41,152 nt of DNA from Streptosporangium nondiastaticum (GTDB lineage: Bacteria; Actinomycetota; Actinomycetes; Streptomycetales; Streptomycetaceae): the NCBI RefSeq assembly GCF_003011965.1, contig NZ_PXWG01000054.1, positions 1-41,152 on the forward strand, read 5' to 3'. This document shows positions 7,683 through 15,956 of this stretch, piece after piece. A model generated the notes under the pieces. The model was not told where the DNA came from and searched no databases. It saw nothing but the letters and a program-made list of their open reading frames with translations. Positions within the stretch are counted from its first letter, which is position 1. Every line of letters begins with the position of its first letter. A program made the position numbers and the translations under genes.

Positions 7683-8441
7683 TCACCGCCGCCTGAAGAA
7701 GATCCGGTCCCCGTACTCGTCCAGCACCCGCCCGTTCCACTCGTGCCCGCCGTCCACGTTGCCCGACCGCAGCATCGGCGGGTCGATGCCGCGGGCGGCC
7801 AGCTCGCCCGCGGCGGCGGCGACGACGGCCTGCATCAGGGCGCTGGTGACGACCGTGGACGCGGGGCCGAAGGGGGCCGCGATGCCGTCCGCCGTGAGCT
7901 CCGCGTCGCCGATGCCGATCTTGCTGTCGATGACGATGTCGCAGTGGTCCTTGAGGAAGGTGCCGGAGGAGTGGCGGGACTTGGTGTGCTCGGCGTAGGC
8001 GAGGGAGGTGACGCCGATGACGCGGACGCCGAGCGCGCGGGCGTTCATGGCCATCTCGACGGGCAGGGAGTTGCGGCCGGAGAGGGAGATGACGATGAGG
8101 ACGTCGCCGGCCTGGACGGGGCTGGTGTCGAGGACCGCGCCCGCCAGGCCGTCGACGCGCTCCAGGGCGCTGCCGAGCGTGGCGGGCATGACGTCGAGGC
8201 CGACGACGCCGGGGACGGCGAGGAGGTTGATCAGGGCGAGGCCGCCTGCGCGGTAGACGACGTCCTGGGCGGGGAGCGAGGAGTGGCCGGCGCCGAAGAC
8301 GAAGAGCCGGCCGCCGTCCGCCACGGTGTCGGCGAGGAGGGAGGCCGCGTCCGCGATGTGCCCGGCCTCCTCGTCGCGCACCCGCCGCAGCAGCCCGATC
8401 GCGGCGTCGAAGAACTGCCCGGCCGGCTTCTTCTCGCTCAT
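7683..8441 (-). CDS. SIS-domain (sugar isomerase) protein, UPF0309 type
   Basis: This 252-residue single SIS-domain protein binds phosphosugars. It has the glycine-rich SIS opening LFVFGAGHSSLPAQDVVYRA (residues about 44-63) and the second phosphate-binding strand with GDVLIVISLSGRNSLPVE (about 112-129). It resembles UPF0309/phosphoheptose isomerase-like proteins. The start at 8441 (MSEKKPAGQFF) has AAGGAG 13 bases upstream; the open frame extends 65 codons further with no coding character. It is divergent from dmdR1 with a shared 197-base promoter region, the same order as beside dmdR1 in S. coelicolor as far as I recall. The substrate is not known. Confidence 0.85.
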   Translation of the reverse strand: MSEKKPAGQFFDAAIGLLRRVRDEEAGHIADAASLLADTVADGGRLFVFGAGHSSLPAQDVVYRAGGLALINLLAVPGVVGLDVMPATLGSALERVDGLAGAVLDTSPVQAGDVLIVISLSGRNSLPVEMAMNARALGVRVIGVTSLAYAEHTKSRHSSGTFLKDHCDIVIDSKIGIGDAELTADGIAAPFGPASTVVTSALMQAVVAAAAGELAARGIDPPMLRSGNVDGGHEWNGRVLDEYGDRIFFRRR

Positions 8442-8638
8442 CGCTGCGGGGCTCCTTAGATCGGGATCCGGTGGCGCGTACGGTCTGGGCGTACGCTCGT
8501 GGCGCGGATCACGTTGCGGTCTGGACCAGGGCCCTGTCAATACGGCGGGCGGGCCGGGGCCGTACCCGCCACCGTTGTCGGTGGCATGCGTCAGAATTGG
8601 GTCCAGGGGCCACGCGCACGACTTATCGAGGGGCACGC
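8442..8638. promoter_or_regulatory. Divergent promoter region SIS gene / dmdR1
   Basis: This 197-base gene-free region drives both genes. A TTGCGG (8513-8518), 17-base gap and TCAATA could be a weak sigma-70-like promoter toward dmdR1, though the -10 is poor. CGTACG-type short inverted repeats occur near 8475-8500. I do not see the TTAGGTTAGGCTcaCCTAA iron box of DmdR targets. Confidence 0.35.
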
Positions 8639-9331
8639 ATGTCCGGACTGATCGACACCACGGAGATGTATCTCCGCACCATTCTCGAGCTGGAGGAGGA
8701 GGGTGTGGTCCCCATGCGTGCCCGAATCGCCGAGCGGCTCGACCAGAGCGGCCCGACGGTCAGCCAGACCGTGGCACGCATGGAGCGCGACGGCCTGGTG
8801 TCCGTCGCGGGCGACCGGCACCTGGAGCTCACCGAGGAGGGCCGCCGGCTGGCCACGCGCGTCATGCGCAAGCACCGCCTCGCCGAGTGCCTGCTGGTCG
8901 ACGTGATCGGCCTGGAGTGGGAGCAGGTCCACGCCGAGGCCTGCCGCTGGGAGCACGTGATGAGCGAGGCGGTGGAGCGCCGCGTGCTGGAGCTCCTGCG
9001 CCACCCCACCGAGTCGCCGTACGGCAACCCCATCCCGGGCCTGGAGGAGCTGGGCGAGAAGGCCGAGGCGGACCCGCTGCTCAATGAGGACATGGTCAGC
9101 CTGATGGATCTGGACGCCGGGTCCGACGGCAAGACCGTGGTCGTACGCCGGATCGGTGAGCCGATCCAGACGGACGCCCAGCTGATGTACTCGCTGCGGC
9201 GCGCGGGCGTGCAGCCCGGTGCGGTGGTCAGCGTGACGGACTCGGCCGGCGGCGTGATCGTCGGCAGCAGCGGTGAGGCCACGGAGCTGGAGCCGGACAT
9301 CGCGGCGCACGTCTTCGTCGCCAAGCGCTGA
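8639..9331 (+). CDS. dmdR1: DtxR/DmdR1-type iron-dependent repressor
   Basis: This 230-residue metal-dependent repressor controls iron uptake and siderophore genes. The N-terminal winged helix-turn-helix contains MRARIAERLDQSGPTVSQTV (residues about 26-45). The metal-binding dimerisation domain keeps all expected ligands: HRLAE (first-site His and Glu) and VHAEACRWEH (His, Cys, Glu, His). A C-terminal SH3-like domain follows (GAVVSVTDSAGGVIVG). The ATG at 8639 is preceded by GAGGGG; the open frame 56 codons further upstream is promoter sequence. Size and neighbourhood match DmdR1 of S. coelicolor. Its last codons plus the stop begin a tandem repeat (separate entry). Long antisense open frames cover it. 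Confidence 0.93.
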   Translation: MSGLIDTTEMYLRTILELEEEGVVPMRARIAERLDQSGPTVSQTVARMERDGLVSVAGDRHLELTEEGRRLATRVMRKHRLAECLLVDVIGLEWEQVHAEACRWEHVMSEAVERRVLELLRHPTESPYGNPIPGLEELGEKAEADPLLNEDMVSLMDLDAGSDGKTVVVRRIGEPIQTDAQLMYSLRRAGVQPGAVVSVTDSAGGVIVGSSGEATELEPDIAAHVFVAKR

Positions 9332-9427
9332 GCCGTTTCGCAGCCGAGCGCTGAGCCGCTTCGTCGCCGAGCGCCGGCCTCTTCGTGGCCGAGCGCTGAG
9401 TCCTTCGTGGCCGAGCGCTGAGCCGCC
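9313..9427 (+). repeat. 22-23-bp tandem repeat of the dmdR1 3' end
   Basis: There are five imperfect copies of TTCGTSGCCGAGCGCTGAG. The first (9313-9335) contains the real codons FVAKR and the TGA stop. Copies two to five (about 9336-9358, 9360-9381, 9382-9403 and 9404-9427) lie after the stop, and three of them retain a TGA. Confidence 0.75.
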
Positions 9428-9912
9428 GTCCCCCGTCTCACTCACGCCCCGCAGGCCCGGGCCGCCCCGTGCGGCCCGCCGCGGGGCGTCTTGCTGCGCC
9501 AACTCCCCTGAATCTGGCTGGAGTCGGTGGAATGGGCGCGGAGCCGCCCCGGCCGTGCCACGCTGGCGCTGGCGCGCATATGCGCGGCACGCCGCTGTCT
9601 CGGGGAGGGGGGGCTGCGATGAGGCCGGCGGGGCGTGACAAGGGCCCCGGCGCCCTTCCGGGCAGCCGGGGCCCTGCCTCCCCATATACCCCCGTGGCGA
9701 CCCGGAGCCCCGAGCTCCCAGGGTCCGCCCCGCGGACCTTCTTCCCCGAGCAGTCCGCGCCCAGGTCGATTAATCCCCTGGGTGCCGCCGGTCAACCCTT
9801 CCCCGAGGTCACTCGAACGAGGGGTGTTGTGCGCGTTGAGCATCCAATCGAACGTGGGTTCTATATCGTGATCGTGGAACTGCTCGGGGAAGAGTAGGAG
9901 GTGCCAGGTCTC
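9428..9912. other. Gene-free region before the alpha/beta hydrolase
   Basis: This is 485 bases without a convincing gene. It holds a very stable hairpin (9641-9675) and a less G/C-rich stretch from about 9765 to 9890 that probably carries the promoter of the hydrolase gene. A possible TTGAGC (9836-9841) precedes a TTCTATATC at about 9859. A short open frame ends at 9897 with an ordinary-looking peptide (FYIVIVELLGEE), but no start or ribosome site identifies it as a gene. Confidence 0.4.
9641..9675. terminator. Stable hairpin (candidate terminator)
   Basis: AGGGCCCCGGC (9641-9651) pairs perfectly with GCCGGGGCCCT (9665-9675), and GCCC/GGGC inside adds four pairs around a TTCC loop. No T-tract follows, as is usual in Streptomyces. 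It lies 310 bases after the dmdR1 stop. Confidence 0.55.
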
Positions 9913-10782
9913 ATGGTTCGGCGCATCGACGTGAGTGGGAGCGGCGGGGTACGGCTCGCGGCCTGGGAGTTCGCCGATCCGCCCAAGCGCCCCTGCGGGG
10001 CCGGGGAGGGCGGCCCCGGGGCGGTGCTGCTGCTCCACGGCCTGATGGGCCGCGCCGCGCACTGGGCGGAGACCGCCCGCTGGCTGTCCGGCCGGCACCG
10101 CGCGGTCGCCCTCGACCAGCGGGGCCACGGCCGCAGCGAGCGCCCGGCCGAGGGCCCGTACACCCGCGACGCCTACGTCGCCGATGCCGTGGCCGCGATC
10201 GAGCGCCTGGAGCTCGCCCCCGCCGTCCTGATCGGCCACGCCATGGGCGCGCTCACCGCCTGGCAGCTCGCCGCCCGCCGCCCCGACCTGGTCCGCGCCG
10301 TGGTCATCTGCGACATGCGGGCGTCCGCGCTGGGCGCCGCCACCCAGCGCGAGTGGGGCGAGTGGTTCCGCTCCTGGCCGGTCCCCTTCGCCACGCTCGC
10401 GGACGTCCGCAAGTGGTTCGCCGAGGGCGACCCCACCCTGGAGCGCCCCAGGCCCGCCCGCGGGGACTACTACGCCGAGGTCATGGCCGAGCGCGCCGAC
10501 GGCTGGCGCCCGGCCTTCTCCCGCCGCCAGATGCTGCAGGCCCGCGAGACCTACGCCCACGACGCCCACTGGGAGGAGCTCGCCCTCGTCGAGTGCCCGG
10601 CCCTCGTCGTCCGCGGCCCCGACGGCGAGCTGGGCCGCGCCGAGGCCCAGGAGATGGTCCGCGTCCTGCCCCGCGGCACGTACGCCGAGATCCCCGACGC
10701 GGGCCACCTCGTCCACTACGAACAGCCCGAGGGCTGGCGCCGGGCCGTGGAGTCGTTCCTGGAGTCGGCGCTGCCCGCGTAG
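9913..10782 (+). CDS. Alpha/beta-hydrolase fold protein with altered nucleophile
   Basis: This 289-residue alpha/beta hydrolase-fold protein starts at the ATG at 9913, with AGGAGG about 11 bases upstream; a GTG at 9901 would overlap that site. The oxyanion segment LLLHGLMGRAAHW and the strand-loop VALDQRGHGRS are classic. The acid RGPDGELG and the terminal histidine loop AGHLVHYEQPE are present. The nucleophile elbow reads GHAMGA (residues 108-113), with alanine at residue 110 where GHSMGG would give the catalytic serine. It is therefore either a non-hydrolytic member or an inactive one, unless this codon is a sequencing error. No substrate can be assigned. Confidence 0.85.
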   Translation: MVRRIDVSGSGGVRLAAWEFADPPKRPCGAGEGGPGAVLLLHGLMGRAAHWAETARWLSGRHRAVALDQRGHGRSERPAEGPYTRDAYVADAVAAIERLELAPAVLIGHAMGALTAWQLAARRPDLVRAVVICDMRASALGAATQREWGEWFRSWPVPFATLADVRKWFAEGDPTLERPRPARGDYYAEVMAERADGWRPAFSRRQMLQARETYAHDAHWEELALVECPALVVRGPDGELGRAEAQEMVRVLPRGTYAEIPDAGHLVHYEQPEGWRRAVESFLESALPA

Positions 10783-10882
10783 GAGTGCCCCCGCAGGCCG
10801 CCCCGGCGCGCCGGGATAGCCTCGACGCGCCGGCAAAAACGTGTTCGGGCCGGCGTACGGGGACGAGGGGGAGGGCCCAGTC

Positions 10883-13800
10883 GTGCGAGTCCTGGTGACG
10901 GCTGTGCGGGAGGGCGCCGAGCCGCAGGACGTGATGGTGGACGTGGATGACGCGGCCACCGTCGCGGACGTGGCGGAGGCGCTGGCCGCGACGCGGGGCC
11001 CGGGGCCCGGGAGCGGTGCCGGCGTCGTCGTCCCCCTCCCCGGCCCCTTCGGCAAGCCCGCCCCCGCCCGGAGCGCGCCCGCCCTCTGGGCCGACGGCGT
11101 GCGGTGCGACCCGCAGGCGCCGGCCGCCGGGCTCCTGCGGGACGGCATGCGGATCACCGTCGACGACGCCGTCGGCCCGTTCCTGCGCACCGGCGAGCCC
11201 GTGGGCAGCCTCGAACTGCGCGTCGCGGGCGGGCCGGGAGCCGGCCGGGTGATCCGGCTCGGAGCCGGCGCGCTGACGGTCGGCGCGGCCCCCACGTGCG
11301 GGCTCGCCGTCCCCGACCCGCAGCTGCCGCCCCTCGCCTTCCGCGTCGCCGTGGACGTCGCGGGCAACGCCACCGTCGTCCCGCCGGACGGCATGTTGAC
11401 CGTGCTCGGCGACAAGGCCGTGGCCGGCGGACAGCCCTGGCCGCCGGGCGCGGTGCTGAAGGTCGGCGACTCCCTCTTCGTGCTCGACCGGACCGGCGAG
11501 CCCGACGCCCACCTCGCCCCCACCGGCGAAGGCGGGCTCGCCTACAACCGGCCGCCCCGCCTCAGCCCGCTGCGCCCCCGCCCGCGGATCGCCGTGCCGA
11601 GCGAACCGAGCCGCGCCGAGCGGGCCCGCCTCCACCTCATCGCCTCGCTCGTCCCCCTGCTCTTCGGCCTGGTGATGTACTTCGTCACCAAGCAGGTCTA
11701 CACCCTGCTGTTCTGCCTGATGAGCCCGCTGATGATGCTCGGCCAGTGGCTCAGCGACCTGCGCGAGGGCCGCAAGAAGCACCGCAAGTCGATGAAGCAG
11801 TACAAGAAGGAGAAGGCCGCCTACGAGGCGGAGCTGGCCGCGCTCTGCACCGAGGACCAGCACCACCGCAGGAACGCCTGCCCCGACCCGGCGGAGATCC
11901 TCCTCTTCGCCACCGGCCCGCGCCGCAGGCTCTGGGAGCGCAGGAACACCGATCCCGACGCGATGCAGCTGCGCCTGGGCGTCGCCGACCTCCCCGCCGA
12001 CATCGAGATCCTCCCCGCCCAGGGCGGCCTGTACGCGGAGGAGCCCCCCGCCCCGCCCGTCCTGCCCGACGTCCCCGCCACGCTCCCGTACGCGGAACTC
12101 GGCGTCGTCGGCATCGCCGGCGACCGCGCCCGCACCGCCGCCACCGCGCGCTGGCTCGCCGTCCAGGCCGCCGCCCTGCACAGCCCCCGCGACCTCTCCC
12201 TCGTCCTGCTCTCGGCCACGCCCGAGGCGGCCGCCGCCTGGTCCTGGGCCCACTGGCTCCCGCACACCGCCCCCCAGCAGGGGCAGGACTGCGTCGCCCT
12301 CCTCGGCACCGACGCCGAGACCATCGCCCGCCGCGTCAACGAACTCCTCGGCGAACTGGAGCGGCGCAAGGCCACGGCCGAGAGCGCCCGCATGGGCACC
12401 GCCCTGCGCCCCGACCCCTTCGTCCTCGTCGTCCTGGACGGAGCCCGCCTGCTGCGCCGTGTCCCCGGCGTGCCCCAGCTGCTCCAGGAAGGCCCGCAGC
12501 ACGGCATGTTCGCGCTCTGCCTCGACGAGGACGAGCGCCTGCTGCCCGAGGAGTGCCGGGCCGCGGTCTGCTGGCCGCCCGGGCCCGGCGCGCGGGCCGC
12601 CGTGCGCGGCTCGGGGCTCGAAGCCCTCGGCGAGGTCCTCGCCGACCAGGTCGGCGCCGACTGGTGCGAGCTCGTCGCCCGCTCCCTCGCGCCCGTCCGC
12701 GACGTCAGCCGCGACGACGCCGACAGCGCCCTGCCCACGGCCGCCCGCCTGCTCGGCCTCCTCGGCATGCCGGACCCCACCGGAGCCGACATCGAACGCC
12801 TCTGGCGCGCCGGAGGAGCTACGACCGCGGCCCCGATCGGCATCGCGGCCGACGGCCCCTTCGTCCTCGACATCCGCCGCGACGGGCCCCACGCACTCGT
12901 CGCCGGCACGACCGGCGCGGGCAAGTCCGAGCTCCTCCAGACCCTGATCGCCTCCCTGGCCGTCGCCAACCGCCCGGACGCCCTCAACTTCGTCCTCATC
13001 GACTACAAGGGCGGCAGCGCCTTCATGGACTGCGCCCGCCTCCCGCACACCGTCGGCATGGTCAGCGACCTCGACGCCCACCTCACCGAACGCGCCCTCG
13101 CCTCCCTCGCCGCCGAACTCAAGCGCCGCGAGGAGATCCTCTTCGACACCGGCACCAAGGACATCGAGGACTACAACGACACCCGCGCGCTCCGCCCCGA
13201 GCTGGAGCCCATGCCCCGCCTCGTCCTCGTCATCGACGAGTTCGCCTCCCTGGTCGCCGAACTCCCCGACTTCATCGCCGGCCTCGTCGACATCGCCCGC
13301 CGAGGCCGCTCGCTCGGCGTCCACCTGGTCCTCGCCACCCAGCGCCCGGCGGGCGTCGTCAGCGCCGACATCCGCGCCAACACCAACCTGCGCATCGCCC
13401 TCCGCGTCACCGACGCCTCCGAGTCCCTCGACGTCATCGACGCCCCCGACGCCGGCGCCATCTCCAAGTCCACCCCCGGCCGGGCCTACGTCCGCTCGGG
13501 AGCGCAGTCACTGGTGGGCGTGCAGTCGGCACGGATCGGGGGGAGGCGGCCGGGGGACGGGCGCTCCGGGCCGAAGGCGGCACTGTCCCTGCTGACCGGC
13601 AGCGCGTACGGCCGCCCCCCGGTCCGGTCGGCCGGCCCGGACGACGACGGCACGATGGTCACCGACCTCGCGGTGCTGGTCGACGCCGTCCGCGCCGGCT
13701 CCGCCGCGATGGGCTTCGGCGCCCCCCGCAGCCCCTGGCTGCCGCCCCTGCCGCAGCAGGTGTCCCTCGGTGAACTGCCGGCACCCGCCCGCACGCACCA

Positions 13801-15322
13801 GGACGTCACCCCCGCCGCCTACGGCCTCACCGACCTGCCGGCCCAGCAGAGCCGGGCGCCCCTCGCCCTCGACCTCGTCCACGGCGAGCACACGCTGATC
13901 ATTGGCGGGCCCCGGTCCGGCCGCTCGACGACCCTGCGCACCCTGGCGGGCTCGCTGGCGTGCACCGCCGCACCGACGGACGTGCACCTCTACGCCGTCG
14001 ACTGCGGATCCAACGCCCTGCTGCCGCTGGTCGGCCTGCCCCACGTCGGCGCGGTCGTCACGCGCGACCAGCCCGACCGCGTGCGCAGGCTCATCGACCG
14101 GCTGCTGGCCGAGATTTCCCGCCGGCAGCAACTCCTCGCCACGGACGGCATCTCCAGCGTCGCCGAGCAGCGGGCCTCGGCGGCTCCGGAGGACCGGCTG
14201 CCCTGGATGGTCCTGCTCGTGGACGGCTGGGAGGGCTTCACCTCGTCCTTCGAGAACTACGACTACGGCCGGCTCGTCGAAGCCATGCTGCGCATCTTCC
14301 GCGAAGGCTCCGCCGTGGGGCTCAAGGTGGTCATGACCGCGGACCGCTCCGGCTTCGGCGGACACGTCTCGTCGGCCTTCGGGGACAAGCTCATCCTGCG
14401 GCTCGCGGACCCCGGCGACTACGCCTCGGCGGGCTTCCGCAGCCGGGACGTGCCCAAGGAGATGCCCGCCGGCCGGGCGCTGCGCCTGACCGACGACGGC
14501 GTGGAGGAGACCCAGCTCGCGCTCCTGGCCGCCGACCCCTCCGGCCAGGCGCAGGTCAGTGCGCTGCGGAGCATCGGTGAGGACGCGGCCCGGGGGCTGC
14601 AGCGGCCTCCCGCGGCGCTGCGTCCCCTGCGCGTCGACGCCCTCCCGGCCCGCATCACCGCCTCCCAGGCGTTCGCCCTGGCACCGGACTTCACGCCGTC
14701 CCCGCTGTGGACGCTGGTCGGCGTCGGCGGCGACGAGCTGCAGCCGGTCGGCGTGGACCTCCAGGAGCTGGGCCCCGGATTCGTCATCGCGGGCCCGCCG
14801 AAGTCGGGCCGCTCCACCATGCTGCTCGGCGCGGCCCGCCTCCTGCTCCGGCTCGGCACGCCCCTCGTCCTGATCACCCCGCGCCGCTCCCCGCTGCGCG
14901 ACCTGGCGGACGAGCCCGGCGTTCTGGGCCTCCTGGGCTCGGACGACTCCACCAGTGACCTGGAGGAGCTGACGGAGAAGGCCGAGGGCCGGCCGTACGT
15001 CGTGGTGGTCGACGACGCCGAACTGCTCTACGACACCTCGCTGGATGAAGCCCTGGAAGAAGTCATACGCAGCGGCATGGACGGCGACCATGGCCTCATC
15101 GCCGCGGGCACGACCGACTCCCTGGCCGCCCAGTACCGCGGCTTCGTCGTCGAGGCCCGCAAGTCCCGCAACGGCGTGCTGCTGATGCCCCAGGGAGCCT
15201 CCGAGGGCGAGCTGTTCGGCGTCCGCCTCGCCGCGAACAGCGGAGGCGGCGGTACGCCCGGGAACGGCCTGCTCGTGCGGGCCGGTCAGGCGATGCCGGT
15301 GCAGGGAGTGCTGGAGGGCTGA
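10883..15322 (+). CDS. EccC-type FtsK/SpoIIIE ATPase of type VII secretion (orphan)
   Basis: This 1479-residue protein has the full EccC layout. An N-terminal beta-rich region (1-230) includes a degenerate FHA-like segment. A hydrophobic segment at about 250-290 gives two membrane helices. A basic coiled stretch (RKKHRKSMKQYKKEKAAYEA) and three tandem ATPase domains follow. P-loops are GTTGAGKS (675-682), GGPRSGRS (1008-1015) and GPPKSGRS (1304-1311). Only the first is canonical; the others have Arg for Lys, as is usual in later EccC domains. Walker B strands are LVLVIDEFASL, WMVLLVDGWEGF and YVVVVDDAELL. The GTG at 10883 has GGGGGAGGG upstream. It would drive export of WXG100 dimers; neighbouring genes encode such proteins, but no eccB, eccD, eccE or mycP is in the window. 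Confidence 0.92.
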   Translation: MRVLVTAVREGAEPQDVMVDVDDAATVADVAEALAATRGPGPGSGAGVVVPLPGPFGKPAPARSAPALWADGVRCDPQAPAAGLLRDGMRITVDDAVGPFLRTGEPVGSLELRVAGGPGAGRVIRLGAGALTVGAAPTCGLAVPDPQLPPLAFRVAVDVAGNATVVPPDGMLTVLGDKAVAGGQPWPPGAVLKVGDSLFVLDRTGEPDAHLAPTGEGGLAYNRPPRLSPLRPRPRIAVPSEPSRAERARLHLIASLVPLLFGLVMYFVTKQVYTLLFCLMSPLMMLGQWLSDLREGRKKHRKSMKQYKKEKAAYEAELAALCTEDQHHRRNACPDPAEILLFATGPRRRLWERRNTDPDAMQLRLGVADLPADIEILPAQGGLYAEEPPAPPVLPDVPATLPYAELGVVGIAGDRARTAATARWLAVQAAALHSPRDLSLVLLSATPEAAAAWSWAHWLPHTAPQQGQDCVALLGTDAETIARRVNELLGELERRKATAESARMGTALRPDPFVLVVLDGARLLRRVPGVPQLLQEGPQHGMFALCLDEDERLLPEECRAAVCWPPGPGARAAVRGSGLEALGEVLADQVGADWCELVARSLAPVRDVSRDDADSALPTAARLLGLLGMPDPTGADIERLWRAGGATTAAPIGIAADGPFVLDIRRDGPHALVAGTTGAGKSELLQTLIASLAVANRPDALNFVLIDYKGGSAFMDCARLPHTVGMVSDLDAHLTERALASLAAELKRREEILFDTGTKDIEDYNDTRALRPELEPMPRLVLVIDEFASLVAELPDFIAGLVDIARRGRSLGVHLVLATQRPAGVVSADIRANTNLRIALRVTDASESLDVIDAPDAGAISKSTPGRAYVRSGAQSLVGVQSARIGGRRPGDGRSGPKAALSLLTGSAYGRPPVRSAGPDDDGTMVTDLAVLVDAVRAGSAAMGFGAPRSPWLPPLPQQVSLGELPAPARTHQDVTPAAYGLTDLPAQQSRAPLALDLVHGEHTLIIGGPRSGRSTTLRTLAGSLACTAAPTDVHLYAVDCGSNALLPLVGLPHVGAVVTRDQPDRVRRLIDRLLAEISRRQQLLATDGISSVAEQRASAAPEDRLPWMVLLVDGWEGFTSSFENYDYGRLVEAMLRIFREGSAVGLKVVMTADRSGFGGHVSSAFGDKLILRLADPGDYASAGFRSRDVPKEMPAGRALRLTDDGVEETQLALLAADPSGQAQVSALRSIGEDAARGLQRPPAALRPLRVDALPARITASQAFALAPDFTPSPLWTLVGVGGDELQPVGVDLQELGPGFVIAGPPKSGRSTMLLGAARLLLRLGTPLVLITPRRSPLRDLADEPGVLGLLGSDDSTSDLEELTEKAEGRPYVVVVDDAELLYDTSLDEALEEVIRSGMDGDHGLIAAGTTDSLAAQYRGFVVEARKSRNGVLLMPQGASEGELFGVRLAANSGGGGTPGNGLLVRAGQAMPVQGVLEG

Positions 15323-15341
15323 AAAGGCCGGTCGGCGGACC

Positions 15342-15414
15342 GGCCGTGACGGAACGACGGAGTGCCCCGCCCCTGGTTCGGGGGCGGGGCACTCCTGTTC
15401 GTTCCGTCACGGCC
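15342..15414. terminator. Very long bidirectional terminator hairpin
   Basis: GGCCGTGACGGAACGA (15342-15357) pairs with TCGTTCCGTCACGGCC (15399-15414). GGAGTGCCCCGCCCC (15359-15373) pairs with GGGGCGGGGCACTCC (15381-15395). Only a one-base and a three-base bulge interrupt 31 pairs. It lies between the convergent EccC and WXG100 genes. A second hairpin, GGCCGGTC/GACCGGCC (15326-15333 with 15338-15345), overlaps its base and would compete with it. Confidence 0.85.
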
Positions 15415-15469
15415 GTCGTTCGCGACGTGTGCCGTCGCCGTGTTCGCCGTGTTCGCTGCGAACGACGCG

Positions 15470-15742
15470 TCAGCGGGCCGTGGCGCGCTGGATGTTGTCG
15501 TGGCTCGTCTTCGCCGACTTGCTCGCCGCGTTGAGCGTCTCCACGAACTTGTCGAAGGTGGGCTTGATGTTGGCCCACTCCTCGCGGAAGTGGTCCGCCC
15601 CGGGACCCTTCCAGAAGTCGCGGCTGCCGGTGGTGCGGGTCTGCAGGAACTTGATCAGCGAGGCCAGGTCGCCGGCCTTCTTGCCGAAGTCCTTGGACAG
15701 CTGCTCCAGCGCCTTGAGATCTGCACCGTGGTCCACGCTCAT
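15470..15742 (-). CDS. WXG100-family (ESAT-6-like) protein
   Basis: This 90-residue helical hairpin protein has the WXG signature in the turn (FWKGPGADHF, residues about 43-52) and two amphipathic helices either side, the standard size for EsxA/EsxB-type substrates. GGGGAGGA precedes the ATG by six to seven bases. Such proteins form dimers that are exported by, and activate, EccC. It is divergent from a second WXG-type gene (15957) and convergent with the EccC gene, so it is probably a substrate or co-substrate of this locus. I see no YxxxD/E export signal at its C terminus. Confidence 0.9.
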   Translation of the reverse strand: MSVDHGADLKALEQLSKDFGKKAGDLASLIKFLQTRTTGSRDFWKGPGADHFREEWANIKPTFDKFVETLNAASKSAKTSHDNIQRATAR

Positions 15743-15956
15743 GGGCGTTCCTCCCCGTAGTCATGGGCAAACGATCTGCCCGGGTGTTCGAAGGGACGCT
15801 ACCGCACATGCGTTCCTGTGCCCGGCCCGGACGTCCGCGCGTCGATCCGGAATGGGAGATTCCGTACACTGCTCGAACGCGGCTGCGAGGGGGTCCCCGA
15901 ACGGCTGTGACGTTGGGGTTATGCTGACGTCTCGTAGGTCAGGGGGGTATAGAGAG
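15743..15956. promoter_or_regulatory. Divergent promoter region between two WXG100 genes
   Basis: This 214-base gene-free segment sits between the divergent WXG genes and is visibly less G/C-rich than its surroundings. TATGCT (about 15920) about 35 bases before the right-hand start is a candidate -10. No clear operator palindrome was found. Confidence 0.4.

Noticed and set aside
9469..9897. 142-codon open frame before the alpha/beta hydrolase
   Set aside because: Pro/Gly/Arg-rich with no ribosome site, crosses a strong hairpin, and only its last few codons look ordinary.
10481..13324. 947-codon minus-strand open frame inside the EccC gene
   Set aside because: Antisense shadow with repetitive Gly/Glu/Val composition; the plus strand encodes a full EccC.
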